NCBI RefSeq assembly: GCF_034702125.1
Contig: NC_085868.1
Coordinates: forward strand, 45,651,328-45,715,327
DNA length: 64,000 nt
Reading direction: 5' to 3'
DNA from: Engraulis encrasicolus
Lineage: Eukaryota > Chordata > Actinopteri > Clupeiformes > Engraulidae
This document shows positions 13,917 to 43,184 of the stretch, piece after piece. Position numbers and translations under genes: made by a program. How positions within the stretch are numbered: position 1 is the first letter of the stretch; each line of letters starts with the position of its first letter. Under the pieces are notes generated by a model that worked only from the letters and a program-made list of their open reading frames with translations, made no database searches and was not told where the DNA came from.

Positions 13917-16660
13917 TTATGGCTATAACCCTCGGTTCTTTGATAACAGAGTGAGGTGTTTCACTATGGGATACGCTTGGGCGTGACCATCTATGGAAGC
14001 TCCAATGACATTACGTCTGTCAAAGACAGACAGTCGACGCTGTCGGGCTCCGCCCGCTTGGGGTGTCTACCCTCGTCGACACGCTGAGTCCAGCATTCTT
14101 AACGGTTTCTTCCCCACCTAACAACTAGTGCAAGGAGGGAAAAATAGGTGAAACATCTCACTCTGTTATCAAAGAAACAAGGGTTACAGTCATAACCTAA
14201 TGTTCTTTTTCTAACTTCGCTCGGTGTTTCACTATGGGAGATATAGCCCACTCCCGGAATGCACGCTATGTAAAGCCCTTATTACAGTAGCATCGGTCAG
14301 AATGTTTAGATCGCTGCTGGGGAGTCATAACCTAGTACAGCGTGAGATAAGTGTCGGCCAGATACCTCTAGCTCATGAAAGCGGGCGAACGTGTACCCTG
14401 GGGCCCTGTTCGCTACATTGCACAGGCCTACCATTGGCAACCCCGTGGACAGTGCCCTGGAATTGGCCATTCCTGTTAATGCATAAGCTCTTAGGTCCCT
14501 AAGGGGCCGGCGAGACATTATTCTGATAGGCAACCGCTGTCGCCTTCACAATCCAATGAGACAACCCCTGACGTGGCAGTGGTAGTCCCTTATGGTGTGT
14601 GGCCGCCACAAAAAGTTGAACTCTGCTAAATTCTGTATAGTCACAGAGCTTTAACAGGACACACATAGTTGAGCTCCTGACCCTCCTCTGAGTGAGGGGG
14701 CAGGGTGCGGGGCATCCAGGTCCTTTCTCCGACATCTAAAGAAAGTCCTGCTCTGGGCACGAATCTGTAATGGGGAGAAGACGCACCTTCTTCAAATCAG
14801 AGTCAGATTGTAAACCAAGAGGGCCTCACAAGGAAGGCTTTTAGTTCAACTCACTCTCATTTCATGGTGGTTAATGCTGTATTTGAACAGTCTTGACAAG
14901 CTAAACTTTCAAAACCAGTGATTTGGAGGGGTGAGCGTGTAGCTCAACTTAACCAGAACTAAGTCTCCAAGGGGTACTACCCTGCTGGCTTGTACTCAAA
15001 ACTTAAGTGGCTGGCTGAAAAAGCAGCAAGGTAAACTTTCCTATTGGGAAAGGCTTTAACCCTGTGTATAAGATCCCGTAGGAATCTAAGAAGCTGAACA
15101 ACAGGGCGTTAGGGAGAAGTGTCTCCGTGTGCCCCATACCTTGAACACACGCCATGTATGACCAAGTATGAAGTGTGTATGCTGCTGTCGCCCCTAGTAC
15201 AGTCTCGGTGACTGCTGGTAGAGGGCGACTGCGTCTGAATTCTACCTCTCACAGAATGAGCCTACCGGACCAGCCTGTCTAGGTGTGAATTATAAATATC
15301 GCTTCTTGTCTGAGAGGATCTCTCAGTAGAGGTGGGGCCCCTGAGGGCCCTCCGAACAACCTTACACAATCGTGACCCCATGTTAGGGTGACATAATTGG
15401 GCCAACAAAATCAGTAGCAGGCTCTGTTGCCTGACTCTGACCAGTGTGGGGGTTATTATGCTTATTGGTGTGAATGCATACAGCAGGGTGTTTTGCCCAT
15501 AGCAATCTAGTGCATCTCTTATGCCAAGGAGGAATAGAGGGCACTGTGTGTTTCCTTACAAGGTGTAGAGATAGCAAAAACCTGCACCAACCCCTGCCCC
15601 ACACAAGCCGATGTTTGAGAGTAGAGAGGATGTTCCCCTTGGCCCTGTTCTGCAGACTTAACAGAAACTGTGACCCAGCAATAGTTTCCTCAACCACCTA
15701 CATCGTTTTGGAAATGTTTCAGGGCCCAGAACACTTAATGTATATGGTCGCCCTGGACGTGCGATGGTGAAGCCACTGCATGAACAACGTGGCCAGTAAG
15801 CTTTACTGTAAGCTTTACTGTAAAAGCCCTTCATCATAGAGAGACACCTCTCGGATGCCGTTACACCAACTGTAGTCTAGAACTTGTCTGACTACTAGTA
15901 ACGGTGACTTGTTGAACCCAAATTCACTCGATGCTTTAGCGCCGTCCTGGAATCTAATGCTGACTCCTTCGAGAGGGAGCAATAGGGGAAATTGTCTTAA
16001 TTACAGTATTCTGATCCCAAGCCTGTCAGAGGGGCTAACGCCGTCCTCAATCGCCGGTTGAGGCAGCGAGATGCTGTATGTTTTGCCGTGGCGGCGAAAC
16101 TCATACACACTCTGATTTCAGACAGGCTACAGCCTTGTGATAAGATCATCTGCTGTACCTCTTGTGACAACCCCAAAATCGAGACGATGATATGATTGAC
16201 AAAGCACCTTGTTGTCAGATGTATGCGATTGTGGCATACCTGTTTTTATAAGACGGTCTGTAAAATGCGCTTTCCAGCTGAGATCGCGCAGTATGTTGAA
16301 CAGAGCCCATTGACGGCTCATTAGAGTAGAAAAGAAGGGGTCTCTTCGTTCGTAACTCGAGAACTCAGTCTACTGACCTTACATTAGTGTTCCACTGAAC
16401 CTAGGTGGTTTTGTGAAGTTCTTTATCCACTTACCGTGGAATAAAGTAGTGTTGCGTTTGTGTACTCAACAGTATCTCTGACTGTACGTCGTGGATGAGC
16501 ATGACCCGTCGCTTTTATATGACGTTAGTCACGTTACCCACGCAGCCGTGACGTGACGCACACTAGTAGCGTCACCGGAGAGATCTCTGCTATGTCTCCG
16601 CTGCCAATAAAGGGGAAATGATGCGCCCTGGTGGTGTTATGACAGTGGTGCACCCCTCTT
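13917..16660. mobile_element. DIRS-like inverted-repeat retroelement remnant
   Basis: AACGTTAGGTTATGGCTATAA at 13917 is mirrored near 14185-14206 (AGTCATAACCTAATGTT), enclosing GATAACAGAGTGAGG and its inverse CTCACTCTGTTATC. The motif GTTTCACTATGGGA then recurs at 14226. Inverted-repeat organisation of this sort reminds me of fish DIRS/Ngaro-type elements, but no reverse transcriptase, RNase H or tyrosine recombinase frame is visible, so the class is tentative. Confidence 0.4.
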
Positions 16661-16744
16661 TTATTTATGTACCGTATTTATTTTTCAGAGGGATTTCTGG
16701 TGTCAGTACATTGTACTTGTACACCTCGTGTGTGACTTCTCAAT

Positions 16745-17545
16745 AACAACTCCGTCCTTGGCCCAAGGCCTGGATGGGGATGGCATTCTTTATTTATTTT
16801 AAAGCACACTGGTCTGTTGAGGCTACCCCTAGGCTGTAAGGGGAGCCACTTTTGTGTTACCAAATCTGCCCCTCGTCTGGGTGCGAGGGGTATTTGTTCC
16901 CTTAACACTGCTGAGACTACTGTGATAGTATCCCCTGTGTGCATAATGTTAACAATTTCACCCTTGGCCCCTGCCTGGATGCAAATGATAATTGTTTACT
17001 GAGCAGTTTAGTCTGGTGAGACAGAGGCTACTGCTTTGCATTACTTGTGTAAGTTATGTAGCAACAATTTCGCCCTTGGCTCTTGCCCAGATGCGAATGA
17101 CCCTTGTTTACTGAACACTTTAGTCTGGTGAGATGCAAAGTGTGCATGTTTATAACATGTTAACATTGTTATGTGTTAAGACAATTCGCACTAGGCCCCT
17201 ACCTAGATGCGAATGACCTTAGTTTACTTAACATTTTAGTCTGGTGAGACGCAATGTGTGTATATTGTGTTAATAAAATTCGCCCTTGGCCCTGCCTTGG
17301 TGCGAATGACCTTAGTCTACTTAACACCTTAGTGAGATGAGACCGCTCTCATGCATTATGTGCATCTTATGTGTTGACCAAATCGTCCCTGGCCCTTGCC
17401 AGGAAGATAAAGATCTTTGTATACTGAACACCTTGGTATACTGAACAGTTTGGTGAAATTACCCTCTGTGTAGCATTGGCGTTTATTTTGTATCAACAGA
17501 TTCGCCTTTGGCCCACGGCCTATAGGTGCGAATAATGTATATTTA
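16745..17545. repeat. Degenerate ~110-bp tandem repeat with hairpin-forming units
   Basis: About eight units carry a TTCGCCCTTGGCCC...GATGCGAA stem (near 16750, 16870, 16955, 17065, 17182, 17280, 17380 and 17498), followed by TTTACTGAACACTTTAGTCT and GGTGAGA. Spacing is about 95-120 bp. Confidence 0.8.
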
Positions 17546-18540
17546 CTGGACACTGAGATTGGGTGTGATTTGTGCTTGGTGACACTTTGTCTGCAGTTTC
17601 AGATTTTGAACACCTGTAAGACATAACCTTTTCTCCATCTTCCTCTCCGCTGTGGGCGAGGACGTGGGAACAAGTGAGCCTGGGCTGTCAGGTCCACCAC
17701 TGGGTCCTGTAGGCCGTTTGGACAGTTTGGGCCTCTGTTCTGGGTTGAAGCACCTTGAGCCATGCGTGTTAAACATGGGGAGCTTGGCCAATGCATTCAC
17801 TGCACAGCCAAGACCTACATGTATGATAATACACCTCTATATTTTGGATTTGAACAACTTAACAGCTGTTTTTACCACATTTTCAACAACCAGTGGCTTA
17901 CTTCCTAGATAATCTAACTAATGAAGTAAAAACACATGCTCATACTGTGCACACACAAAAATAAAGTGTTTATGCAAGATGCCATTGACTTGAGAGGGCT
18001 ATTTATTTTGCTAAATGCAGGTACTAATTAGGCCACTTTCACCACTCTCAGATTACTGTCACCACCGCCAGTTCTTAAGTCACCACCGTAAGAAGGAGTT
18101 TTGGACATTTTAAAGGAATGTGCTTACAACATTTTCCTTAGGAGTTGTTGAAATATCAAAGTAATAGCCAATTTAAGCCTACACGAATATTTGTGAAATT
18201 ATAAAAAATTGTTTGTTTTATTTAGGCGCTAAGTAAGCATTGTATGACGGTACATGTTTTAAAATTAGAACACATGAAACAGTATTAAAATAGAACAAAA
18301 GTGAATTTTCAACATTTAAAGGCATATATGTGAACCAAAAAATACACATAATCACTTAAAAACTCCATATGCAAAAAACTACATATGCAACCAAATCAAT
18401 ACAATTTTAATAACTTTTAATTGTGTCTGACGGTGTTGACAAAAAACAAGGTATGATCGGAGAAAAGCCTGATTTCTGAAAAAAATACATAATGGGGAGA
18501 TTGGCCTTGTGCATTTCTGAAAAGCCAAGAATCAGTGATT
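17546..18540. other. Intergenic, nothing recognised
   Basis: AT-rich from about 18000 onward. One 86-codon frame around 17652-17912 has no recognisable domain and is not called. Confidence 0.4.
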
Positions 18541-18544
18541 TACT

Positions 18545-18665
18545 ATTTTTCAGGGTATTGGTTACAGTCCCAGGAACAGTGTAGGGTTAGGTGCCTTGCT
18601 CAAGGGCACTTCAGCCATGGATGCAGGTGTAGGGAGAGGTCAAGTGGGATGGTGGGACATGGTCA
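18545..18665 (+). mobile_element. Dispersed fish retroposon fragment
   Basis: GGGTATTGGTTACAGTCCC... and GCCTTGCTCAAGGGCACTTC match the segments at 28.1 and 46.1 kb. Confidence 0.55.
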
Positions 18666-19464
18666 CACCATGATCAGCATCAAACGACACTCAATGTATA
18701 AGAAATAATGATAATGAAACAGAAGTTTACAGAGGGATCAGACTAGTTAAATTCCTGACCAGTTCGAAAGAAAAGCATAGAGATCACTGCTCTCTTCCAT
18801 GTCTTCCTCATCAACAGCTGAAGTGTCCTTGAGCGAGACAGATAGCCAACCACCTCCCCACTCATCCCACTCCCCAAACTCCCTCCCCTGCCTCTGCGTC
18901 AGTACCAATCTGTCCACAGCTCTAGTGTCTGTTCTCTATACTGTTTGAGGGGTTATAAGGTTCAAGGGTTCAAGGTCTCTTTATTATCCCCTCAGGGACA
19001 ATCAATTTAGCAGCCAGCAGAACATGCATTCATTTAGTCATGAATGCAATACACCAGGGCCGCTGAGAGCTTTGGCCAGGCCGGGCCCAAGACAAAGTCA
19101 TCTGAAAGGTCCCCCTCGTCAATGTAATGAGAACCCAATTTTGGCCCCTCCCTCTGCCTGGGCCCGGGACAACTGACCCCTTGCTTTGTCCAACCCTATC
19201 GACCTGCAATACACACCATGTACTGTACATGTATGTGTGAGTTGGTGTGTTGTTTATGATGGTAATACGGAGAGACAGGACGTCCCACTATGATCAGCAA
19301 GCACACGCTTATGTGGTGCTGTGACACCTGTCCAAGTAGGTCCATTTCGCTTTGCCACCATTCATTTGAAGGATTGGTTTGAATTTGAAGGATTTGGAGG
19401 ATGGTATATTTAGCCTAGGAATCCACAACATGTTTGTGAATTCAAGTACGTATGAAGCCTTCAT

Positions 19465-19680
19465 TGTTTAAAACGGGTGGCGCGGCGCCCCGAGGCCCCC
19501 TCCCCATGCATCTCTTAACACAAGTGGCATTGATTAGCGCTCAACAGCTGAGTACTCCTTTGGGGATTCTGTGGTGAGATTGGGCTTGCAATATGGAGAG
19601 AGGCCGCCTGTCTATTTAGCATCTGTGCAGTCAGATGGCTCGTCGTGACCATAACGGGCTGTTGAATATTTATTCATTTA
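19465..19680. promoter_or_regulatory. Candidate conserved non-coding block B
   Basis: Unique, mixed-composition sequence with ATTGATTAGCGCTCAACAGC and GAATATTTATTCATTTATTC, unlike the surrounding repeats; a (CT)n tract follows at 19693-19748. Regulatory role is inferred only from texture and location. Confidence 0.25.
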
Positions 19681-19691
19681 TTCACGCTCCC

Positions 19692-19692
<1 letters not shown>

Positions 19693-19748
<56 letters not shown>
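19693..19748. repeat. (CT)n microsatellite
   Basis: About 27 CT units. Confidence 0.95.
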
Positions 19749-19751
<3 letters not shown>

Positions 19752-20640
19752 GCTAATTTAGCTAATGTACGACAAGAATGATACAAATCTGTTTGGATGA
19801 CAAATTATTCTCTTGGCCCTCCTCGATTGGACAGTCATCCGTCTGAGAGAGATGAGCCCTATACTGAATGAGGACTGCATCATCCATGTGTGTGCTGCTC
19901 TGTTCGGCTTATGTGCATTTCATCCAGAGGTGGCCAATGATGTTAACACACGTAGACCAAAGCGACATGTAACAACTAGTGCTTCTCTTTTCAGCGGAGG
20001 GTGAATCAGAGGACAAGGGGTGTGGAACGAGGAAGGGTAAGATGATGAATTTAAGACTTTGTCAAAGACAAATCTAAATTATTTGTAATCAACTCTCACA
20101 GAAGCTAAGTGAATGCTTAAATTGCCATTAAATAAACAAACAAACAAACAAACAAACAGTCTCACATTTCGGTGCAGAAGAGAAGGCCCAGTCCCGTGAT
20201 ATCAAACACAAGTCCATATACGTACAACATTTTTTACTGACAGAAAGTCTAGCCTAATAAAAGCCTAGAACAAACCAATGCATGATAATGAAGGAAAAGC
20301 ATCGGATTTTGCCCTCCATAAACATCAATGTTGGTTTAATACCCACATCCATTTGATTAAAACTTTTGGGCAGAATTTTATGAAACAGCTAGTACTCACA
20401 TGATTTGACAGAACTGCTGACTGCTTGCCCACTTTTCACACAAGGGGCCTAATGCAGCAGACCTACGTCATGCAACCTGGATATTTAAAACATTATAATG
20501 TTCAGTTCAGTCCATTACCAAGAGAGCTGCCATTCTGTCCCACAGTGAACTCACCCCACCCCCGCCAAAATGGTGGCACCAACTTGTTTAAAAGGAAGTC
20601 TTTCACTGAAAAAGTATCACAAAGCCTGCTTTCAAAGTTA
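19749..20640. other. Intergenic, nothing recognised except (AAAC)n
   Basis: A short AAAC repeat lies at 20132-20158; otherwise unique sequence without exon features. Confidence 0.4.
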
Positions 20641-21330
20641 GGGCCGCACTCATAATATACAACATTTATTTTCATTTTGTTGGCATATAAATCAGGAACA
20701 ATAACTTCGGCGACACGACCCTGTAAAATATTTACACCCTGTAGTTTAATCAATCAGCGAAATGCCGGCCTCATTACGGGAATATGAACAGATTGTGAGA
20801 TCTTTTAAAGTAATCACCCTTATTGCTTTGGGTTTTCCCCGGGCCTTGTCGTGTCACTTAAGCTAATAGCTAGGTAAGAGAGTGAGGGACAGCTTCCATA
20901 AATTCACATCTGCCTCGCTTTAACCACTGTTCAAATGCAGGGAAAAAAGGCCAAGTTTTCGGCTATAAAGTTTATTGAGCTGGGTGGGCCTTTCCACTTA
21001 AAATATGTCTGTGTTTGAACAGGCGCGCGGCAGCCGTACAAGCACGAGATCTATCACGCAGGAGCGCCTTTGACAGACCCCATAATCTAACTAGAGCCAC
21101 CTGGAAGTGAAGGAGTAATTATGACGGCCTAAGTGTCAGCATAATTCTGTTTGTTTTTCCCTGCAGTAGTAAATTACGTTCTTGTCGCTAAATTCCACAC
21201 ATTGAGCAATGGCGGCCATTTCATTAGCGACATGATGGCCTTTAAGCACGGCCAGAGTGCTCTTAACGAAGACGCTTGCTTACTTTGCTACAGATTTGAG
21301 GCAGTGTATTCTGGATGAAGAAAAGGAAAA
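20640..21330. promoter_or_regulatory. Candidate conserved non-coding block C
   Basis: About 690 bp of unique sequence rich in TAAT/ATTA-type and E-box-like words (AGTTTAATCAATCAGCG, GGAGTAATTATGACGG, CACCTGG), with no repeat signature. Possibly a homeobox-gene enhancer; conservation was not tested. Confidence 0.3.
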
Positions 21331-21454
21331 GTCTGCTTTAAACCAGGATTTCTTTGCTCACACTTTTTTTTAACATAACATTTAGGGTGAACACTCTTCA
21401 GGGGTGAAGGGGTGAAGGCTGGCCACCTCAGGGTCTGAGTGTCGAGCCCTATCT

Positions 21455-23965
21455 CTCGCCTTTCGTAAAGTATTCACGAAAAAAACAACTTTAATTTTCG
21501 TGGTGCATTCACGTTATTGTCCGTTTTTCGTGGTTGGGCAACGAAACGCTGCCTATTCATTTGAATTGCCCCACTGCTGCTATGGTTATCCAAGCGTCTG
21601 CAGGGGCGGGGAGGGGGTGCTGACAGAACACTGCTGACTACTCGGGACTCACTAATTCGACGCCCTTTCGGTACTTACGCCTTATGTCATACGACCCTAA
21701 ACCTAAACCTAACCCTAACCTTAACCCTAAACCTAAACCTAAATCTAAACCTAAACCTAACCCTAACCTTAACCCTACTTAACCCTAAACCTAACCCTAA
21801 CCCTAACCTTAACCCTAACCTTAACCCTAACCTCCTGAGAACCGGGAAAAAAAAATGCTTTGGGATTTTGATTTTTTTTTTACACAATTTGATTATTATG
21901 GTGAAATAAAACATGACTAAAACATTTTTTTCGCAAAAAAATATTAACTATTTATTTTATGACATGTCCACTGTAGTGGACGTCGGGACTATGTTCGTCT
22001 AGATTTGTGTTAATTAATGCATTAATTAACTGAATTACTTCGTTATGAACTGCCCTTTTCAATTAGACTATATGTTTATATTTAAGACAGTAAAATAGTT
22101 TTAAAAGTGCTAAAATCATTAAAACACATAATGTGAATTTGATTTAAAAGGATCCTTTCAAATGAGTCATGGAACAACCTCAATAAATATTACTTTCCGG
22201 ATTTGAAATTTACATTACATTACACTTATTAGCTGCTGACCCACATATTTATTGACAAAGTATTGGATGAACTTCATAGAACAATGTGGGGCATTTCTCA
22301 ATAAGCTTGATCCATGGATAAGGGTGTAGGAGATCACATTCTTCATTTTTACTACAGGTAGACCTACATTAGGCCAATCAACACGTCCCTGCTTCCTATC
22401 CCAAGACCAACTCTTTAACCACTAGGCTACAGTGGACCAATTAGGCCACAGCTGCTCCATAGGAGCTTAAAAAGCTGACAAAGGAAGATTTTATGGTTTA
22501 TAACTCAAGAAAATAGCATATGAAATGAATAATAATGTATTGTAGATGTGTGCTTGTGTGTTTTGGTGACTACTGGGTATCCTTTGAATTCATCCCTTGA
22601 CTTGGATCGCATGAGGAGAGACCAAGTAAGCATTATAAATATGGGAGATCTTGATGGTATTGCTTCTCATCCATATTTCATGGTCAGTACCATGATTATT
22701 GCCATAAAATAAAATGCCAGGAATATTAATTATGGTTTTCCCTTGACTGTTGACACTGTATCCATCCTCTGCATCTAGATATTTCGCATTAACATGGTAG
22801 ATAATTATTGGATGGGTGGACAGATTTGTAAAAAATCTTATTTGGTAATATTCTATAATAGGTCATGGAAATTATTCAATTCCAAAGGCCAACACTTTCA
22901 AGATGGCTGACTTTCAAGATGTCCGACTTGTTGTTTGTATGGTAGCGTAAACGTAGAACAGGTGGACAGATTTAGACCATATCTTGAGTGTTAGAGCAGC
23001 ATAATAGGAACATAGATACATTTTGGAGGTATCGGATGGTCAACATGGCAATACCTGTACTAGCTAAACTGATATTTTAAGGGTTTCAGGAATATATATC
23101 TGGCAGTAGGGGTCGTAGGCATAGGCCAGTTGTGTTCCTGTGCATGATACTCAATGGCAGATACATGTTTGCCTGACCTTTCACCTTCCTATTCTACTGC
23201 CTGGCCCTGGCCCTGGTTCCCCTCATCTCCTGAGAGCTCTTTGTTTGAGTTTTTGGAAAAAAAAAATCTGAGAAAAATCATTTTTACCTCACTCAGCCCC
23301 ATGTTTCCCAAAGTGTAGAAATTGGTTAAAAATGAGAAGTCGTAAGTCCCGACGTCCACTACAGTGGACATTGAAAAAGAAGGTGTGATTTGAAAGGGTT
23401 GTTATTAAAATATAATCCTGAAACTTGACTAGCATTTTGTTTAGGGTGTTACATTTATGAAACAAATTCATTTGGACACATGGAATCATATTTTTTTCCA
23501 AAATATGATCACTTCCTTCACCTGTGGCCATTAAATCTGGCTAGTGTAATGGCGGCCATTTTGGAAGCAGATTACAGGTGTTTTACAGGCCCCTACCCCA
23601 CAAATCTGGTATCACTGTAAAGCCCTAAATGTCTAGTTTACAGTAATCCCAGATTGAAATAGGTTGCATAAAGTTTGTTTGAGATACATGTAGCAAAGTA
23701 TTGTCCACTACAGTGGACAAACGCCAATGGCCGGGTCTCAGTCCTAACCCTAAATTGCTTGTTTGAAATGTTTGATTACCATGTGACGGTACCGAAAGGG
23801 CGTCAAACTAGTGGGTCGCTAGGCAGCAGTCGGCCAATTCAAATGAATAGGCAGCGGAAGCGTTGTCCAACCACGAAAAACGGGCAATAACGTGAATGCA
23901 CCACGTAGTTTGTAGTTATTTGCCCCATTTTTTTCGTGAAAACTTCACGAAAGGCGTGAGCTACG
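21455..23965. mobile_element. 2.5-kb element with ~200-bp inverted arms and telomere-like core
   Basis: The left arm (CGCCTTTCGTAAAGTATTCAC ... GGTGCATTCACGTTATTG ... CTGCCTATTCATTTGAATTG) is matched in inverse by the right arm at about 23765-23965 (CAATTCAAATGAATAGGCAG ... ACGAAAGGCG). The left arm leads into about 140 bp of CCCTAA/CCTAAA variants at 21695-21832, and the right arm starts with CCTAACCCTAA. The middle looks like a separate insertion. Confidence 0.75.
21833..23736. mobile_element. Inner insertion, possibly piggyBac/Looper-like
   Basis: Outer ends CTCCTGAGAACCGGG and CCGGGTCTCAGTCC are loosely inverted. Inside, the 16-bp palindrome GTCCACTGTAGTGGAC (or its CACTACAGTGGAC form) occurs at 21965, 23352 and 23704. 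Assignment to piggyBac-like elements rests on memory of Looper ends and is weak; no transposase frame. It also contains a retroposon fragment at about 22209-22440. Confidence 0.35.
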
Positions 23966-24228
23966 GTTGGAGTGTCTCAGAATACCATCAAAATAATGTC
24001 TCAAGTGTGAGTTTGATCCCTTTATTGCATCTCAACAGAACACAAACAAAAAAGTAGGGTAAAGCAGGACTGAGTTAGCCAGGCCGCGCCCTGCTAGTGA
24101 CGCAGCTGCGTTACAACTAGTCAGGTCAACAGCAATGCAAGTAGTTTCTGAGTTCCCGAAAATACGGGAACTCCTTTCACTTTGTCGGGGAGCAAACAAC
24201 AATAAGCAAACCAAGGGAGGCTGGTCAA

Positions 24229-24663
24229 CAGTGTTGCCAAGTCCGCTTATTATAAGCGACCTTGGGCTTCTTTTTTTGAACAGTCGCTTTGAATTTTGTA
24301 AAGTCGCGGGTTGCGGTTTTTTTGGGCTTGCTCTTTTCAGGGTTGGGCTTGTTGTTTTCTCCTACTCTGCCGGTCATTTGAATGTGTTTCTCAATGGCAA
24401 CTCGTTTTTTCTCACTCATCCTTACAAGTGACCCTACTACAGCATTGTTAACTCCCACTTTCTGTGGTCACTTGAGGGGATTTTAGCTGCCACGCAGACC
24501 CCCCGCAAAAAGCAAGGTCTTCCCTGACTAGGCACGCGACTGACGACCCACCCCTTCGGTTGCTTATTTTGGGCTTGTTTTCACTACGCCCGTCAGTCGC
24601 TTCTTTTGGGCTTGTTTTCAGGACGTCAGTCGCTTATTTGTCGTAGAAAATCTGGCAACACTG
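24229..24663. mobile_element. hAT MITE, TIR CAGTGTTGCCA, 8-bp TSD
   Basis: Begins CAGTGTTGCCAAG and ends TCTGGCAACACTG; exact target duplication CTGGTCAA at 24221-24228 and 24664-24671. Internal GGGCTTG/GTCGCTT motifs recur. Confidence 0.93.
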
Positions 24664-25097
24664 CTGGTCAACCATGCCGTTTGGGAAATGTTAATTGTTA
24701 TGCTCTTGGTCAGACCAAGTCTCGAAGAGATTTGAACGTCGATGATAATCAGGCTAGGACTGAGTCAGGGTCAGGGTTTTCTCTTCTTCTTTTTAAAAAA
24801 AGTGAACTCCTAATACCATATAGGCCTACTGTGAATGGGGAGTGCACATGTTGGAGCGTTCCAGTGCCCAGAATGTGGTGCTACGCCCCTGCATGGGTGA
24901 ACTAATAGGCTCTCACTTCAAGCTCATTTCCAATATTTTAGCATATTATCATGTTTCTGAAATGTGTGCAACCCACTGCAACCCTCCATATCCATCACAT
25001 TCAGAGCAACATGTGTTTCAGGACACACATTCTTCAAGTTCATTGGTCACTCACATGGCCACTTTCATAAAATATATCAGTTGGCCTGAGCAAAGAA

Positions 25098-25099
<2 letters not shown>

Positions 25100-25172
<73 letters not shown>
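25100..25172. repeat. (GT)n microsatellite
   Basis: About 36 GT units. Confidence 0.97.
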
Positions 25173-25174
<2 letters not shown>

Positions 25175-25264
25175 TGAGTGAGTGTAAATGGTCGATAAAG
25201 TTCTAGTTTAAGTAGTAATAAGTCAGATTACTTTCAGATTACTCAGACAACTCCGAAAGGGGCA

Positions 25265-25515
25265 GTTTAGGGCAGTCATGGTTAAGCGGTTAGGGTGTCA
25301 GACTAGTAGCCCAAAGGTTGGCGGTTCGACTCCCGACCCGCCAGGTTGGTAGGGAGAGTAATTAACCAGTGTTCTCCCCCATCCTCTTCCATGACTGAGG
25401 TACCCTGAGCAAGCATCGTACCGCCACGCTACACTGCTCCCTTGGGGCGCCATTGGGGGCTGCCCCCTTGCACGGGTGAGGCATAAATGCAATTTCGTTG
25501 TGTGCAGTGTGCACT
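25265..25515 (+). mobile_element. tRNA-derived SINE, full-length head
   Basis: The head reads GTCATGGTTAAGCGGTTAGG (A-box region) and, 50 bp later, GGTTCGACTCC (B box), both RNA polymerase III promoter elements; the body is shared with 53281-53517, 56940-57085 and 29220-29305. Confidence 0.85.
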
Positions 25516-26465
25516 TGTCAGTACCTGGTGATGCCACATTTTTCGGCTCAGCCCTTTCCGAGATATGAGCAATTCTAATGGGGGCAGCGTTTGTTTACAT
25601 TTTTAAAAAATGAAACATAGGCCAACTCCAAATATTTTGCCAAAAGGTACTGCTGTTTGCTAGTTGTCTGCTGATGTTTTATAACCTTTTGGATGTTTTT
25701 GGGAATAAATAAAAATGTTTTTTTGAAATGTAAACAAAGAGCTGCCCCCATTACAAAGACCAGGATCTCGGAAACGGCTGAAGAAGAAGAAGAAAACATC
25801 TCAGGCACTGACAAGTCCAGGGTAGTGTGAGCATTACAACTGCACGTTGAAATTGACCAAACTGTCCCTTTAACTCCCTTGTAAGCTCCTAACCCAGATT
25901 CTCTAAGACCAGGCCTCAGACCAGACAAGGAGATGTGCACATTCTTATGATGAAGCCTAATTGTTGAAACGTGAAACTAGGCCTACTGGTAGATTTCATT
26001 TCATTCCTGCTCCATTTTAATTGTAGCTGGGTCGGTCTTCAAAGATTTCAGGTTGAAAGTTCTAATATAACACTGCCATCTAGTGTCAACTTGAGCAACA
26101 CGCAGGCTGCCTGCTTACAACTGCGGGCGGCCACTGACCAGTACTCTCCACTCATGCTCATGATAAATATTGTTGTAAGATAAACAAGGACACATACAAG
26201 CGCACATGTCCATGCATTTGTACAACACATCACTGTTAATTGATGGAATAAGACACGGATTTCAGTAAGACGTTCTGTGTAGTGCTCCCAACTGAGTGTA
26301 GGCGGGGATTTAGGAATAACAAACTTCCCGTCATGCAGCATACTGGATAGGAGAGTTCTCTTGTGATACATTTCTCCCAGACAGATAGCATCCACGTGTT
26401 TTCATTCCAGACTCCAGAGTACCATCGGACCAGCAGGAAATCACTATCCACTGCCAACATTCGCT
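25516..26465 (+). other. Upstream region of atic
   Basis: Unique DNA between the SINE and the atic start codon. The promoter and 5' UTR must lie here, but no TATA box or clear CpG island was pinned down. Confidence 0.4.
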
Positions 26466-43110
<16,645 letters not shown>

Positions 43111-43184
43111 ACGCGTCACGCCGCACAGAAACGCTGACCGTAGTACAACACTGGCTGACTAGTAGTCCTGTAGTCTCTTCTGCT

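Noticed and set aside
17652..17912. 86-codon frame as a gene
   Set aside because: No domain, no splice context, next to a degenerate tandem repeat.
21695..21832. Interstitial telomere or chromosome fusion point
   Set aside because: The tract is short, degenerate and bordered by inverted arms, so a transposon loop explains it better.
25265..25340. A functional tRNA gene
   Set aside because: Has A- and B-box-like sequences but no clean cloverleaf, and the same head occurs in several longer copies: it is a SINE.
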